Positions 9,070 to 18,010 of a stretch of 45,735 nt of DNA are shown in pieces (position 1 is the stretch's first letter; the number at the start of each line of letters is the position of its first letter). A model generated the notes under the pieces. It was not told the DNA's origin, searched no databases, and saw nothing but the letters and a program-made list of their open reading frames with translations. The DNA comes from an uncultured Clostridia bacterium (GTDB lineage Bacteria; Bacillota; Clostridia; TANB77; CAG-508): contig CANQXD010000006.1 of the NCBI GenBank assembly GCA_947627755.1, forward strand, positions 1 to 45,735. The letters are read 5' to 3'. Made by a program: the position numbers and the translations under genes.

Positions 9070-11184
9070 ATGATAAATACATATATATACAAATTTAATA
9101 AATATAAAAAATTAGAAAATAAAGGAATTACCCTAATTTCATTAGTTATTACCATCATTGTGTTAATCATTTTAGCAGGGGTTAGCATTAGTTTCTTATT
9201 AGCAGATAATGGCTTATTAAACAAAGCACAGAGTACAAAAAAGACTCAAGATGTAGCAAGTTTGCATGAAGCACTAGAATTAGAAAAAACACCAATACAG
9301 TTAGAAAATCAAGGAATGGTAAATTTAGAAGATTATTTAAAACAAATAGAAGCTGGGAAGAAAACATATACATTAAATTCAGTAGAAAAGTTAGATGATG
9401 AAAATGCAGTGATAGTAGTAAATGACGAGTATAAGTTTTTGGTAAAGGATAAGAAAAATGGAGATGTAGAAATTATCTATGAAGGAAAAGCAAAAACAGG
9501 AGCCTTAACCTTATCAGAAACTAGTAAAACGTATACCTATCCAACACCTGGAACATTTGAAGTAATAAAAAATGAAACAAATGGAGTTTTGACAGTAACA
9601 TCAAAAAATGAAGAAATAGCAACGGCAAGCATAGAAGGAACAACAGTAACAGTAACACCAGGAACAATGTCGGGAGAAGCAGAAATAGTAGTAAAATCAG
9701 CAGCAAATGGAGATTATGCCGAAAATAGAGCAATCCACACTGCAAAGGTATTAAATGGAGAAATTACAATAGAAGCAACCCCATATACCGGAAACTATGA
9801 TGGAGAAGAACATGATGCCGTAACAAATGTGCGAGTAAATCCAGAAAATGCAGATATAACATACAAGTTAAACGACGGACAAGAAAGTACAGATGTACCA
9901 AAAGTAACAGGAGCAAATGAATATACAATATCCATAACAGCGAGAAAAGAAGGATATACAACAAAGACTCAAACCATTACAGTAACAATAGGAAAACAAA
10001 AAGACACATCAGGAAACTTAACATTATCAGAAACAAGTGGAATAGTAACTTACCCAACAGTAGGAACATTTACAGTAACAAATAATAAAAGTGGTGGAAA
10101 ATTAAGTGTAACATCATCAAATACAGACATAGCAACAGCAAGTATTGATTCAAAAACATCAACAATAACAATAACCCCACAAGCAATTACAGAAGATGAT
10201 CAAAAAGTAACAATTACCGTAAAAAGTGCAGCAACAAATGATTATGAAGAGCAAACGACAACTTATGCAGCAACAATAAAACAAGGAACAATGACAATAT
10301 CAGCAAAAGAATATTCGGGAACTTATGATACAAAGGCACATGCAGCAGTATCAGAAGTATCAACAAGTCCAACAGGAGGAAGCATAACATATAAATTAGA
10401 TGGTGTATCGAAAGGCTCGACAGTACCACAAATAACCGATGCAGGAAATTATAACATAACAATTTATGCGACTTTAGCTGGATATAAACCAGCAACAGAG
10501 ACAAAAACAGCATCAATTAGTAAAGCAACAGGATATGTAACATTGTCATCATCAAGTGGAACATGTAAAATAGGAGAAAATACAACCATTACAGTAGCAA
10601 GTCATTCAGGAACATTATCAGTTTCATCATCAAGTACAGGAGTAGCAACAGTAACTTTAAATGGAACAAATGTAACAATTACTGGAAAATCAAAAGGAAA
10701 TACAACTATTACCGTAAAAAGTGCTGCAACTACAAACTATACTGAAGCAAGTGCAAATTATTCAATAAACGTAACTGGAGGAACCCCAATCTATTATGTT
10801 AAAGATGGTATAGTTCAAAACAATTTTGTTGCAACTTGTATTGCTACTGATAGCTATTCTTGGGACTTAGACGAAGTATTTACATTTAATAAAGGTGCAA
10901 ATACAAATAACACTTACCTAGGTTGTGGTGATAGTGAAGAAGAAATGTTTGCTAGATGGAAAATAAACTTAAACACAGGAGGATGTAAATATGTGGACAT
11001 TTCTGTAGAAGTAGATAGAGGCGAGGTATATAATGATGTAGATAGTCTATATTCTTCTAATCATGGTACTTATACTGATACTCTTGAAGTAAGCGGTTCG
11101 AATTTTATTTTAACTTTAGAATGCAACGGAGTCATAACACATCCGGGCTATGTTAAAATTAAAACACTATATTTCCATGATTAG
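9070..11184 (+). CDS. Pilin-like surface protein with Ig-type repeats
   Basis: A 704-aa protein with a type IV prepilin-like N-terminus: NKGITLISLVITIIVLIILA (about residues 17-36) with a Gly before the hydrophobic helix. The Glu usually at position 5 of the mature pilin is replaced by Ser (ITLIS). After a helical stalk (to about 140) come two long homologous Ig/bacterial-Big-like repeats (about 144-318 and 319-492), each starting LTLSETS. A shorter third repeat (about 493-577) and a distinct C-terminal domain (about 580-704) with four Cys follow. It is probably a surface-displayed pseudopilin or adhesin. No pilus assembly genes are in the window. Adjacent repeats share DNA similarity and may recombine. 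Confidence 0.75.
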   Translation: MINTYIYKFNKYKKLENKGITLISLVITIIVLIILAGVSISFLLADNGLLNKAQSTKKTQDVASLHEALELEKTPIQLENQGMVNLEDYLKQIEAGKKTYTLNSVEKLDDENAVIVVNDEYKFLVKDKKNGDVEIIYEGKAKTGALTLSETSKTYTYPTPGTFEVIKNETNGVLTVTSKNEEIATASIEGTTVTVTPGTMSGEAEIVVKSAANGDYAENRAIHTAKVLNGEITIEATPYTGNYDGEEHDAVTNVRVNPENADITYKLNDGQESTDVPKVTGANEYTISITARKEGYTTKTQTITVTIGKQKDTSGNLTLSETSGIVTYPTVGTFTVTNNKSGGKLSVTSSNTDIATASIDSKTSTITITPQAITEDDQKVTITVKSAATNDYEEQTTTYAATIKQGTMTISAKEYSGTYDTKAHAAVSEVSTSPTGGSITYKLDGVSKGSTVPQITDAGNYNITIYATLAGYKPATETKTASISKATGYVTLSSSSGTCKIGENTTITVASHSGTLSVSSSSTGVATVTLNGTNVTITGKSKGNTTITVKSAATTNYTEASANYSINVTGGTPIYYVKDGIVQNNFVATCIATDSYSWDLDEVFTFNKGANTNNTYLGCGDSEEEMFARWKINLNTGGCKYVDISVEVDRGEVYNDVDSLYSSNHGTYTDTLEVSGSNFILTLECNGVITHPGYVKIKTLYFHD

Positions 11185-11230
11185 TAGGGTTTTATATAAA
11201 AAACTATAAAAATACGAATATATCAATGTG

Positions 11231-11284
11231 AAATGAACTTAAATTATTAAACAAACGAGTTTAATAATTTGAGTTCATTTTTTT
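11231..11284 (+). terminator. Intrinsic terminator after the pilin-like gene
   Basis: A long hairpin (arms beginning AAATGAACT and ending AGTTCATTT) with a six-base loop and seven T residues. It lies in the 385-base gap 11185-11569, whose remainder is A/T-rich with no gene seen. Confidence 0.9.
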
Positions 11285-11569
11285 ATCTATATGTAAAAAA
11301 GCATAGTATAAGCAAAATATAAGTGCTAATAAATTTTTTATATTTTTATTAACATCTACTTTTTACATAAAAAATTATGACTATCCTATTGCGATTTTTT
11401 TCTATGCGTGATAATATGAAAAAAGAAGTAATAAAAAATATAGTAAAATAAAAAGAACTGACTAAATTTTACAAATTTAGCACAAGAAATTTGATAAAAT
11501 AATAAGTACCAAAAATAAAATAATAAAACAAATAGATAATTAAAATAAAACAAAGAATAGGAGAAAGGA

Positions 11570-12478
11570 ATGGAAGAAAAATTTAAATCTGGATTTGTAT
11601 CTATGATAGGAAGAACAAACGTAGGAAAATCAACAATTATCAATGGCTTAGTAGGAGAAAAAGTAGCAGCAGTAGCAAACAAAGTGCAAACAACAAGAAC
11701 TGCCATCAAAGCAATTGTAAATAGAGAACATTCCCAAATAATATTTATTGATACACCGGGAATTCATAAGCCAAAATCAAAATTAAGTGAAACCATGTTA
11801 GATACTGCATTTACTTTCATTCATGATGTTGATTTAGTGCTTTTTGTTATAGATGCAACATCAAAGGAAATAGGCAGAGGAGATAGTAGAATCTTAGAAA
11901 AAATAAAAGAAGAAAAAAGAAAAACAATTCTAGTATTGAATAAAATTGATAAAGTAACTCAAAAAGAAGAACTACTTAAACTTATTGACTTATACCAAAA
12001 AGAATATAATTTTACTGCAGTAGTACCAATTTCAGCAACCAAAAAAGAAAATTTAGAAGTTTTATTAGACGAAATAGAGAAAAACCTAAAAGAAGGACCT
12101 GCTTATTACGATATAGACGAATACACTGACCAAACTACAAGACAATTAGTAGAAGAGATTATTCGTGAAAAAGCATTAAAATTATTAGAAGATGAAGTGC
12201 CACACGGAATTTATGTAGAAACAGAAAAAGTAAAAACACGAAAAACCAAAGAAAAGCAGGAAATATATGACATAGACGCTACTATTTATTGCATAAGGGA
12301 ATCTCATAAAGGCATAATAATTGGAAAAGGTGGAAGCATGCTAAAAAAAATTGGAACTTATGCAAGAGAAGACTTAGAAGAAATGTTAGGTACAAAAGTC
12401 AATTTAAAAATTTGGGTAAAAGTAAAAGAAGATTGGCTAAATAATGATGCAATTGTAAAAAAATTTAAATTGCAATAA
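11570..12478 (+). CDS. era: GTPase Era
   Basis: Era is a GTP-binding protein needed for 30S assembly and 16S rRNA 3'-end processing. The GTPase domain has G1 GRTNVGKST (Thr where Pro is usual), G2 TTRTAIKAI, G3 DTPGIHKP and G4 NKID. The C-terminal KH domain (about residues 205-302) has GIIIGKGGSMLKKIG for binding 16S RNA. The length of 302 aa is normal. A GGAGAAAGG site precedes the ATG. era-yqzL-recO is the usual Firmicutes order. Confidence 0.97.
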   Translation: MEEKFKSGFVSMIGRTNVGKSTIINGLVGEKVAAVANKVQTTRTAIKAIVNREHSQIIFIDTPGIHKPKSKLSETMLDTAFTFIHDVDLVLFVIDATSKEIGRGDSRILEKIKEEKRKTILVLNKIDKVTQKEELLKLIDLYQKEYNFTAVVPISATKKENLEVLLDEIEKNLKEGPAYYDIDEYTDQTTRQLVEEIIREKALKLLEDEVPHGIYVETEKVKTRKTKEKQEIYDIDATIYCIRESHKGIIIGKGGSMLKKIGTYAREDLEEMLGTKVNLKIWVKVKEDWLNNDAIVKKFKLQ

Positions 12479-12593
12479 AAAAATTAAAAATATTATTTTG
12501 TGTTGTTAAACAATGCAAAAACCATAACTTTCCAAGTATAAAATAAGAAAAACGGCAAAAGATAAAAACAAAAGGAAAAGGAGAGAAAAGCGT

Positions 12594-12764
12594 ATGATAA
12601 AACAATTAGCATGGAATGCATTTAAAAATACAGGGGACATCAACTCTTATTTAGAATTTGTGGAAGTAGAAAATATGGAAAAAGAAATGGAAAAAAATTT
12701 ACTTATCACAGAAGAAAAGAAAAAACCAAATTTAGGAGAAAATATAGGGATTGATACAAAATAG
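12594..12764 (+). CDS. yqzL: YqzL-like small protein
   Basis: A 56-aa reading frame starting at ATG 12594, with an AAAAGGAGA stretch upstream. Its start, MIKQLAWNAFKNTGDINSYL, matches the YqzL family pattern (aromatic LAW-x-x-F, TG(N/D)I, YL). It lies between era and recO, exactly where yqzL is found in Bacillus and many clostridia. The C-terminal half is Lys/Glu rich. The function is unknown in all organisms. Confidence 0.8.
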   Translation: MIKQLAWNAFKNTGDINSYLEFVEVENMEKEMEKNLLITEEKKKPNLGENIGIDTK

Positions 12765-12836
12765 AAATAAAATGATATAATACTAAAGAATATGAAATAA
12801 GTTTTATAATCAACATGAAACAAAATGGAGTAAAAC

Positions 12837-13547
12837 ATGGGAACAATAAAAACGAAGGGAATAGTAATTGCAGAAAACAATATGGGTGATTTCGATAAAA
12901 TGATTACCCTTTTAACCCCAAACGGAAAAATTGGATGCTCTGCCAGAGGTGCAAGAAGACCAAAAAGTCAGCTAATGGCAGGCACTCAATTTTTGTGCTT
13001 TGGGGATTATATGCTATTTAAGAGTTCAAGCACTTATACTTTAAACTCTTGTGAAACTATAGAAATATTCTATTCACTTCGTACCGATTTAGATAAACTA
13101 GAGTATGCTTCTCATATTACAAAAATAGTACAAGATGTTACTTATGAAAATCAAAATACATACAAAATATTACAGTTATACTTAAATACTCTGTATGTTA
13201 TTTCAGAAACGGATATGGACTTAGAATTTGTACTTTCAGTTTTCAAATTACGTCTGTTATGCCTATTAGGATTTACTCCAAAAGTAGAAAAATGTGTTTC
13301 TTGCAACGAAGAAAACATACAATATTTCAGTATAAAAGATAATGGCTTCAAATGTAACAATTGTGCAAAGCAAGATACAGGTGCAATTCAAATATCAGAA
13401 TCTACAAAAAAAGCCATTCAATATATAGTAATGGCACCAGCAAAAAAAATATATTCTTTTCAAATTTCAGAAGAAAACAAAAAACAATTAGCAATGATAA
13501 GTAAATTATATATGGATGTAAAATTAGAAAAAGAATACAAAATGTAA
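12837..13547 (+). CDS. recO: DNA repair protein RecO
   Basis: RecO helps load RecA on SSB-coated single-stranded DNA in the RecFOR pathway. The N-terminal OB fold (about residues 1-80) has KTKGIVIAENNMGDFDKMIT and SARGARRPKS. The helical C-terminal domain contains a zinc finger, CVSCN ... CNNCA (about 155-180). The length of 236 aa is typical. The start is the ATG within GGGAACAAT context at 12837; the ribosome site GGAG is close upstream. Confidence 0.95.
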   Translation: MGTIKTKGIVIAENNMGDFDKMITLLTPNGKIGCSARGARRPKSQLMAGTQFLCFGDYMLFKSSSTYTLNSCETIEIFYSLRTDLDKLEYASHITKIVQDVTYENQNTYKILQLYLNTLYVISETDMDLEFVLSVFKLRLLCLLGFTPKVEKCVSCNEENIQYFSIKDNGFKCNNCAKQDTGAIQISESTKKAIQYIVMAPAKKIYSFQISEENKKQLAMISKLYMDVKLEKEYKM

Positions 13548-13585
13548 AAACTATTAGTTAGCAAAAATAATAGTTTTTATTTTTT
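13546..13585 (+). terminator. Intrinsic terminator after recO
   Basis: A ten-base-pair hairpin (AAAAACTATT / AATAGTTTTT) with a T-rich tail overlaps the recO stop codon. Confidence 0.8.
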
Positions 13586-13629
13586 GCTATTTTATCAGGT
13601 GAAACATTACTTAATATTTTGAAAAAATC

Positions 13630-13658
13630 TTGTAATCTAACTCTAACTATGATATAGT
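13630..13658 (+). promoter_or_regulatory. Sigma-A type promoter of tagO-rubredoxin gene
   Basis: TTGTAA (13630-13635), a 17-base spacer and TATAGT (13653-13658) lie 25 bases before the ATG of the tagO-like gene and directly after the recO terminator. Confidence 0.55.
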
Positions 13659-13682
13659 AAATGGAAAGTAGGAGGCAAAACT

Positions 13683-14930
13683 ATGTGGGGAGATATAGCA
13701 ATTGCATTTTTATTAGCATTTATTACATCCTTTGTATTAACACCATATACCATAAAAATTGCAAAAAAAATAGGAGCAGTTGATATACCAAATGATGAAA
13801 GACGTATACATAAAAAAGCTATGCCAAAATTTGGTGGTCCTGCTATTATGATTGCATTTTTATTATCTACCATATATTTAATAATAACATCTTCTATTGA
13901 AGGAAATTTAAATTTATTTGGACCAGAAAACTATAGCACAAAATTACTTGGTTTTTTAGGAGGAATGGCTGTTTTAGGAATCTTTTGCTTTTTTGACGAT
14001 ATAAAAGGAATACATCCTCTTACAAAATTAACAGGGCAAACCATAGCAGCAGGAATAGTTGTTGCTAGTGGAATTAGAATAGATAATTTTGCTATTCCTT
14101 TTTTAGAAGAACATGTAATGTTAAATATTAGTAATATATTTTCTATTATATTAACCATGTTTTGGATTGTAGGAATTACAAATGCCATTAACCTAATAGA
14201 TGGATTAGATGGTTTATCTAGTGGAATTGCAATTATTTCATGTATATCATTACTAATTATATTTGCATTAAACGCTTCACCACTAATTGCTATTATTATG
14301 ATTACAGCACTAGCAGGAGCCTTAACAGGATTTTTACCATTCAACTTTAATCCAGCAAAAACCTTCATTGGAGATATGGGGTCTAACTTCATAGGTTATA
14401 CATTAGCAGTAGTATCCATATTAGGAATTGCAAAAACAGCAACAGCCTTTGTTGTAGTACTTCCCATTTTCGTATTAGGACTTCCTATATTTGATACACT
14501 ATCTGCTATAGTAAGAAGACTCATCAAAGGAAAATCCTTAAAAGCAGTAATTCAAGCAGATAAAAATCATTTACATCATAAACTAATAGAAAAAGGGTTT
14601 TCACAAAAAGAAGCGGTACTATTATTATATGGAATTAGCGTAGCGTGTGGAATGTTTGCAATTATCTTATTTGAAAGTGATTTATGGAAAGCCATTTCAT
14701 TTGCCTTAATGGTAGTAGCAGTGGTTTGCATAGGATATAAAGAATTCTTTAAAATGAAAGAAGGTGAAAAAGGTATGTATAAATGTTTAGCCTGTGGATA
14801 TGTATATGATCCAGAAATAGGAGATCCAGATAGCGGAATAGCACCTGGAACAAAATTTGAAGATATTCCAGAAGATTGGGTTTGCCCACTATGTGGAGTA
14901 GGAAAAGATATGTTTGAAAAAATAGACTAA
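13683..14930 (+). CDS. TagO/WecA-type GlcNAc-1-P transferase fused to rubredoxin
   Basis: Residues 1 to about 360 are a polytopic MraY/WecA/TagO-family enzyme. These enzymes transfer GlcNAc-1-phosphate to undecaprenyl phosphate, starting wall teichoic acid or other glycan synthesis. Family motifs are [47 protein letters not shown] and a cytoplasmic KNHLHHKL. Residues 365-415 are a complete rubredoxin: CLACGYVY ... [13 protein letters not shown], with both CxxC iron-binding knuckles. The two parts are in one frame without a stop. An internal ATG at 14775 has an AGAAGGTG stretch about nine bases upstream, so rubredoxin might also be made separately. An own promoter lies upstream. Confidence 0.88.
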   Translation: MWGDIAIAFLLAFITSFVLTPYTIKIAKKIGAVDIPNDERRIHKKAMPKFGGPAIMIAFLLSTIYLIITSSIEGNLNLFGPENYSTKLLGFLGGMAVLGIFCFFDDIKGIHPLTKLTGQTIAAGIVVASGIRIDNFAIPFLEEHVMLNISNIFSIILTMFWIVGITNAINLIDGLDGLSSGIAIISCISLLIIFALNASPLIAIIMITALAGALTGFLPFNFNPAKTFIGDMGSNFIGYTLAVVSILGIAKTATAFVVVLPIFVLGLPIFDTLSAIVRRLIKGKSLKAVIQADKNHLHHKLIEKGFSQKEAVLLLYGISVACGMFAIILFESDLWKAISFALMVVAVVCIGYKEFFKMKEGEKGMYKCLACGYVYDPEIGDPDSGIAPGTKFEDIPEDWVCPLCGVGKDMFEKID

Positions 14931-14936
14931 CGAACA

Positions 14937-14984
14937 GGAGGGACGCCCCTTTTCGTTCCAAAATGGAACGCTGGGGACACCCTT
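14937..14984. repeat. GGGACG REP-like element
   Basis: A degenerate copy of the GGGACG family: AGGGACGCCCCTTTT, an inner perfect hairpin GTTCCA-AAA-TGGAAC (about 14955-14969), then GGGGACACCCTTTT and a T-run. It may also terminate tagO-rubredoxin transcription. Confidence 0.5.
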
Positions 14985-15006
14985 TTATTTTTTTAAAATA
15001 AAAAAT

Positions 15007-15035
15007 TTGATAGAGAATAAAAAATATGTTATAAT
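15007..15035 (+). promoter_or_regulatory. Sigma-A type promoter of hsp33
   Basis: TTGATA (15007-15012), a 17-base spacer and TATAAT (15030-15035) lie 38 bases before the hsp33 ATG. Confidence 0.7.
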
Positions 15036-15073
15036 ACCTATTATTCTAAAGGAAAAAGCAAAGGGAGAAAAAC

Positions 15074-15955
15074 ATGGATAAAATACAAAAATTTTTAGCC
15101 TATAATGGAAAAATAAACATTACAGCTGTAGAAACTACAGAACTAGTAGAAAAAGCAAGAAAAGTACACGACTTAAGCCCAGTAGCAACAGCAACACTTG
15201 GAAGATGCTTAAGCATGGGAGCGTTAATGGCAAGTAATTTAAAACAAGAAGAAGATAGTATTACACTTCAAATAAAAGGAAATGGTCCAATAGGAGGAAT
15301 TACAGTTACAGCAGACGGAAAAGGACGAACAAGAGGATATGTAGAAAATCCACAAGTAGATGTTCCTTTAAGAAAAGACGGAAAGCTAAATGTAGGAGAG
15401 GCAGTAGGAAAAGATGGCTTCTTATATGTAATAAGAGATATTGGATTAAAAGATCCATATATAGGAATGTCAAAATTAGTTTCAGGAGAAATAGCAGAAG
15501 ACTTTGCAAACTATTATTACACATCAGAACAAAAAAACACAGCAGTAGCATTAGGAGTTCTAGTAAATAAAGATGGCGTAAAAAAAGCAGGAGGCTTCAT
15601 AGTATCTAGCATGCCAGACGCTACTGAAGACGAACTATTCATCTTAGAAAATCGTTTGCAAGAAGCAAAGCCAATCTCACAAATGTTAGAAGAAAATATG
15701 AGTTTGCTAGAAATTGCACAAGACATCACAGGAGATAGCAATATAAAAATACTAGAGCAAGAAGAAAGTGTGCCAAAATACGAATGCAACTGTAGTAAAG
15801 AAAAAATGGAAAACGCTTTAAAATCAATAGGAAAAAAAGAACTACAGAAAATTATAGAAGAAGATAAAAAAGCAGAAGTAGTTTGCCACTTTTGCAATAA
15901 AAAATATATGTTTAACGAAGAAGAACTAAAATGTCTCATTGGGGACGTTTCCTAA
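15074..15955 (+). CDS. hslO: Redox-regulated chaperone Hsp33
   Basis: Hsp33 is a cytoplasmic holdase chaperone switched on by oxidation of a zinc-bound cysteine centre. The N-terminal domain has LSPVATATLGRCLSMGALMA and the GNGPIGGITVTAD block. The C-terminal redox switch has CNC (about residue 237) and CHFC (about 272), then KKYMFNEEEL. The length of 293 aa is normal. The last residues (GDVS) are encoded by the edge of a GGGACG repeat that runs through the stop codon, so the C-terminal tail seems to have been rewritten by the repeat. AAGGGAG precedes the ATG. Confidence 0.95.
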   Translation: MDKIQKFLAYNGKINITAVETTELVEKARKVHDLSPVATATLGRCLSMGALMASNLKQEEDSITLQIKGNGPIGGITVTADGKGRTRGYVENPQVDVPLRKDGKLNVGEAVGKDGFLYVIRDIGLKDPYIGMSKLVSGEIAEDFANYYYTSEQKNTAVALGVLVNKDGVKKAGGFIVSSMPDATEDELFILENRLQEAKPISQMLEENMSLLEIAQDITGDSNIKILEQEESVPKYECNCSKEKMENALKSIGKKELQKIIEEDKKAEVVCHFCNKKYMFNEEELKCLIGDVS

Positions 15956-16012
15956 AGAGACATTGGGGTACCATTGGGGACGTTTCCTTTTGGTATATCT
16001 GTCCCTTTTGGT
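15933..16012. repeat. GGGGACGTTTCC repeat cluster overlapping the hsp33 stop
   Basis: CATTGGGGACGTTTCCT occurs at about 15937 and again at about 15972, with CATTGGGGTACCATTGGGG between them, followed by GTCCCTTTTGGTAT. Copies are direct and partly palindromic and belong to the same GGGACG family as the other repeats here. The first copy contributes the final codons of hsp33. Confidence 0.6.
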
Positions 16013-16059
16013 ATCTTTTATTGCAAAGATTAAAATTTATGTACATAATAGGAGGAAAA

Positions 16060-16617
16060 ATGGAATTAATAGTAGGACTTGGAAATCCGGAAGCAGACTA
16101 TAGTAAAACAAGACACAATATGGGTTTTAATGTTATAAATGAATTAGCACAAAAATATAGCATTGAAGTAAATAAGAAAAAGTTTGATAGTCTATATGGA
16201 GAAGGCATTATAGAAGGAAAAAAAGTAATTTTGCTTAAGCCACAAACTTATATGAATTTAAGCGGAGATGCTATTATTCAAGTTGTTCGTTTTTACAAAA
16301 TTCCAATTGAAAATATATATGTAATATATGACGATATGGACATTGATCCAGGGCAAATAAAAATCAGAAAAAAAGGTGGAGCAGGCTCTCACAATGGTAT
16401 GAAATCTGTAGTAAGTAACTTGCAAACTGAAGAATTTGCAAGAATTCGTGTAGGAATTGGAACACCAAAAAATAAGCAAGATGCTATTTTATATGTAATA
16501 GGTGCTATTCCAGAAGATGAAATAGAAATGCTAAATAATGGAGTAAAAAAAGCAACAGAAGCAATGGTTTCAATATTAAAAGATGGAATTGATAAAGCAA
16601 TGAACACATTTAACTAA
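16060..16617 (+). CDS. pth: Peptidyl-tRNA hydrolase
   Basis: Pth releases tRNA from peptidyl-tRNA dropped by ribosomes. The start at ATG 16060 has AGGAGG six bases upstream. In-frame codons farther up run into the repeat cluster and are not part of the protein. Motifs are VGLGNPEADYSKTRHNMGF (catalytic His in RHNMGF), KPQTYMNLSG, YDDMDIDPG and KGGAGSHNGMKS. The 185-aa length is standard. It lies between hsp33 and the RNase E/G gene. Confidence 0.96.
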   Translation: MELIVGLGNPEADYSKTRHNMGFNVINELAQKYSIEVNKKKFDSLYGEGIIEGKKVILLKPQTYMNLSGDAIIQVVRFYKIPIENIYVIYDDMDIDPGQIKIRKKGGAGSHNGMKSVVSNLQTEEFARIRVGIGTPKNKQDAILYVIGAIPEDEIEMLNNGVKKATEAMVSILKDGIDKAMNTFN

Positions 16618-16656
16618 AAAAATAATTTTGAAATTATTATATGAGGAGAAATATAC

Positions 16657-17854
16657 ATGAAAGAATTAGTCATCATTCAAAAGCAAGAAGAAAAAGAAAT
16701 TGCTTATATAGAAGATGGTGTTTTAAAAGAATATTATACGGAAAAAGAAGATAAAAAACGTTTAGAAGGCAATATTTATATAGGAAAAGTAACAGATGTA
16801 TTATCAGGAATGCAAGCTGCTTTTGTAGATATTGGTCAAGAGAAAAAAGCATTTTTACATATTCGAGATGTACTACCAAAAAAGAGCAATATAACAGGAA
16901 ATAAAAAGGAAGATTTAGAAAAATATAATATAAAAGACTATATTAAGCCAAATCAAATGGTTTTGGTACAAGTAAAAAAGGATAGTAACAATAGCAAAGG
17001 GGCAAGAGTAAGCACAAACATTCAAATAGCAGGAAGATTTGTAGTTGTGCTTCCAGAAAATGATTTTATTACAATTTCACAAAAAATAGAAGATGAAGAA
17101 GAAAAAAACAGACTAATAACAATTATAAATAAAGTAAAAAAAGATAAGAAAGTAGGCATTATTATTCGTACAGCAGCAGAAAAGAAAGAAGCAAATTTAA
17201 TACAAAAAGATTTACAAAATGCAATGCAAAAATTAGAAAATTTACAAAATGAATTTGAAAAACAAAAAGAAAAAAAAGAGCCTATCATATTACAACAAAC
17301 AGATACTATCTTAGAAAGAATTTTATTGGATTTAGCAGATAATGGTTTAGACAGAATTTTAGTAAATACTAAAAAATTACAAGACGAAATAAAGAAAATT
17401 TTAATAGCATTGCAAGAAGAAGTAGTAATACCAATAAAGCTAGAAAAAGAAAATTTAGAAAATAAATATGATATAGAAACTCAAGTTCAAAAATTACAAA
17501 ACAGAAAAATTTGGCTAAAATGTGGAGGCTTTATTACTATAGATAAAACAGAAGCGCTAACTGCAATTGATGTAAACTCACGGAAAATTTACAGGTAAAG
17601 AAAACTTAGAAAAAACAGTATTAAAAGTAAACAAAGAAGCTAGCATAGAAATAGCAAGGCAATTAAGACTTCGTGACATTGGTGGAATTATTATTATAGA
17701 CTATATTGATATGCAAGAAGAAAAAAGCAAAGAAGAAGTAATAAAAACATTAAAAGAAAGCTTAAAAGAAGATAGAGCAAAAACGCAAATTATGCAATTT
17801 ACAAAATTAAACTTATTAGAAATGACAAGAAAGCATATATTTAGTGAAGAATAG
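16657..17854 (+). CDS. rng: Ribonuclease E/G family protein, +1 shift at a CGG codon
   Basis: RNase E/G family endoribonuclease acting on RNA 5'-monophosphate ends. The S1 domain is near residues 35-120 (NIYIGKVTDVLSGMQAAFVD). The catalytic region reads TEALTAIDVNS, then an in-frame CGG at 17581. Read in the standard way, the protein ends six codons later. Skipping the C gives GKFTGKENLEKT, DIGGIIIIDYID and a normal end, LLEMTRKH, at 17854 (398 aa). Both catalytic aspartates (in DVNS and IIDYID) are then present. Either a +1 frameshift decodes CGGA as Gly, or the base is an assembly error or a pseudogene mutation. See the findings on CGG. Confidence 0.85.
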
Positions 17855-17925
17855 AGCCTGTTTTTAAGTATGTTTTTTGGGACGGAGGAAAAAACAGGTA
17901 AAAAAGGAAAGATTTTGATATAAAA

Positions 17926-17963
17926 GCAAAAAGGACGGACATTTTGTCCATCCTTTTTGCTGA
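17926..17963. terminator. Bidirectional terminator
   Basis: Long hairpin AGCAAAAAGGACGGAC / GTCCATCCTTTTTGCT with a four-base loop, lying between convergent rng and the acyl-CoA ligase gene. Just upstream (17858-17898) a weaker CCTGTTTTT / AAAAAACAGG pair encloses GGGACGGAG, another degenerate member of the dispersed repeat family. Confidence 0.8.
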
Positions 17964-18010
17964 CTATTATTTTACTTCTTACATCTCTTAAATCATTATA
18001 AAAAAATAGT

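Noticed and set aside
15931..16059. Longer N-terminus for Pth reaching into the repeat cluster
   Set aside because: The 43 extra codons are encoded by the GGGACG repeats and have no family similarity; the ATG at 16060 has a strong AGGAGG.
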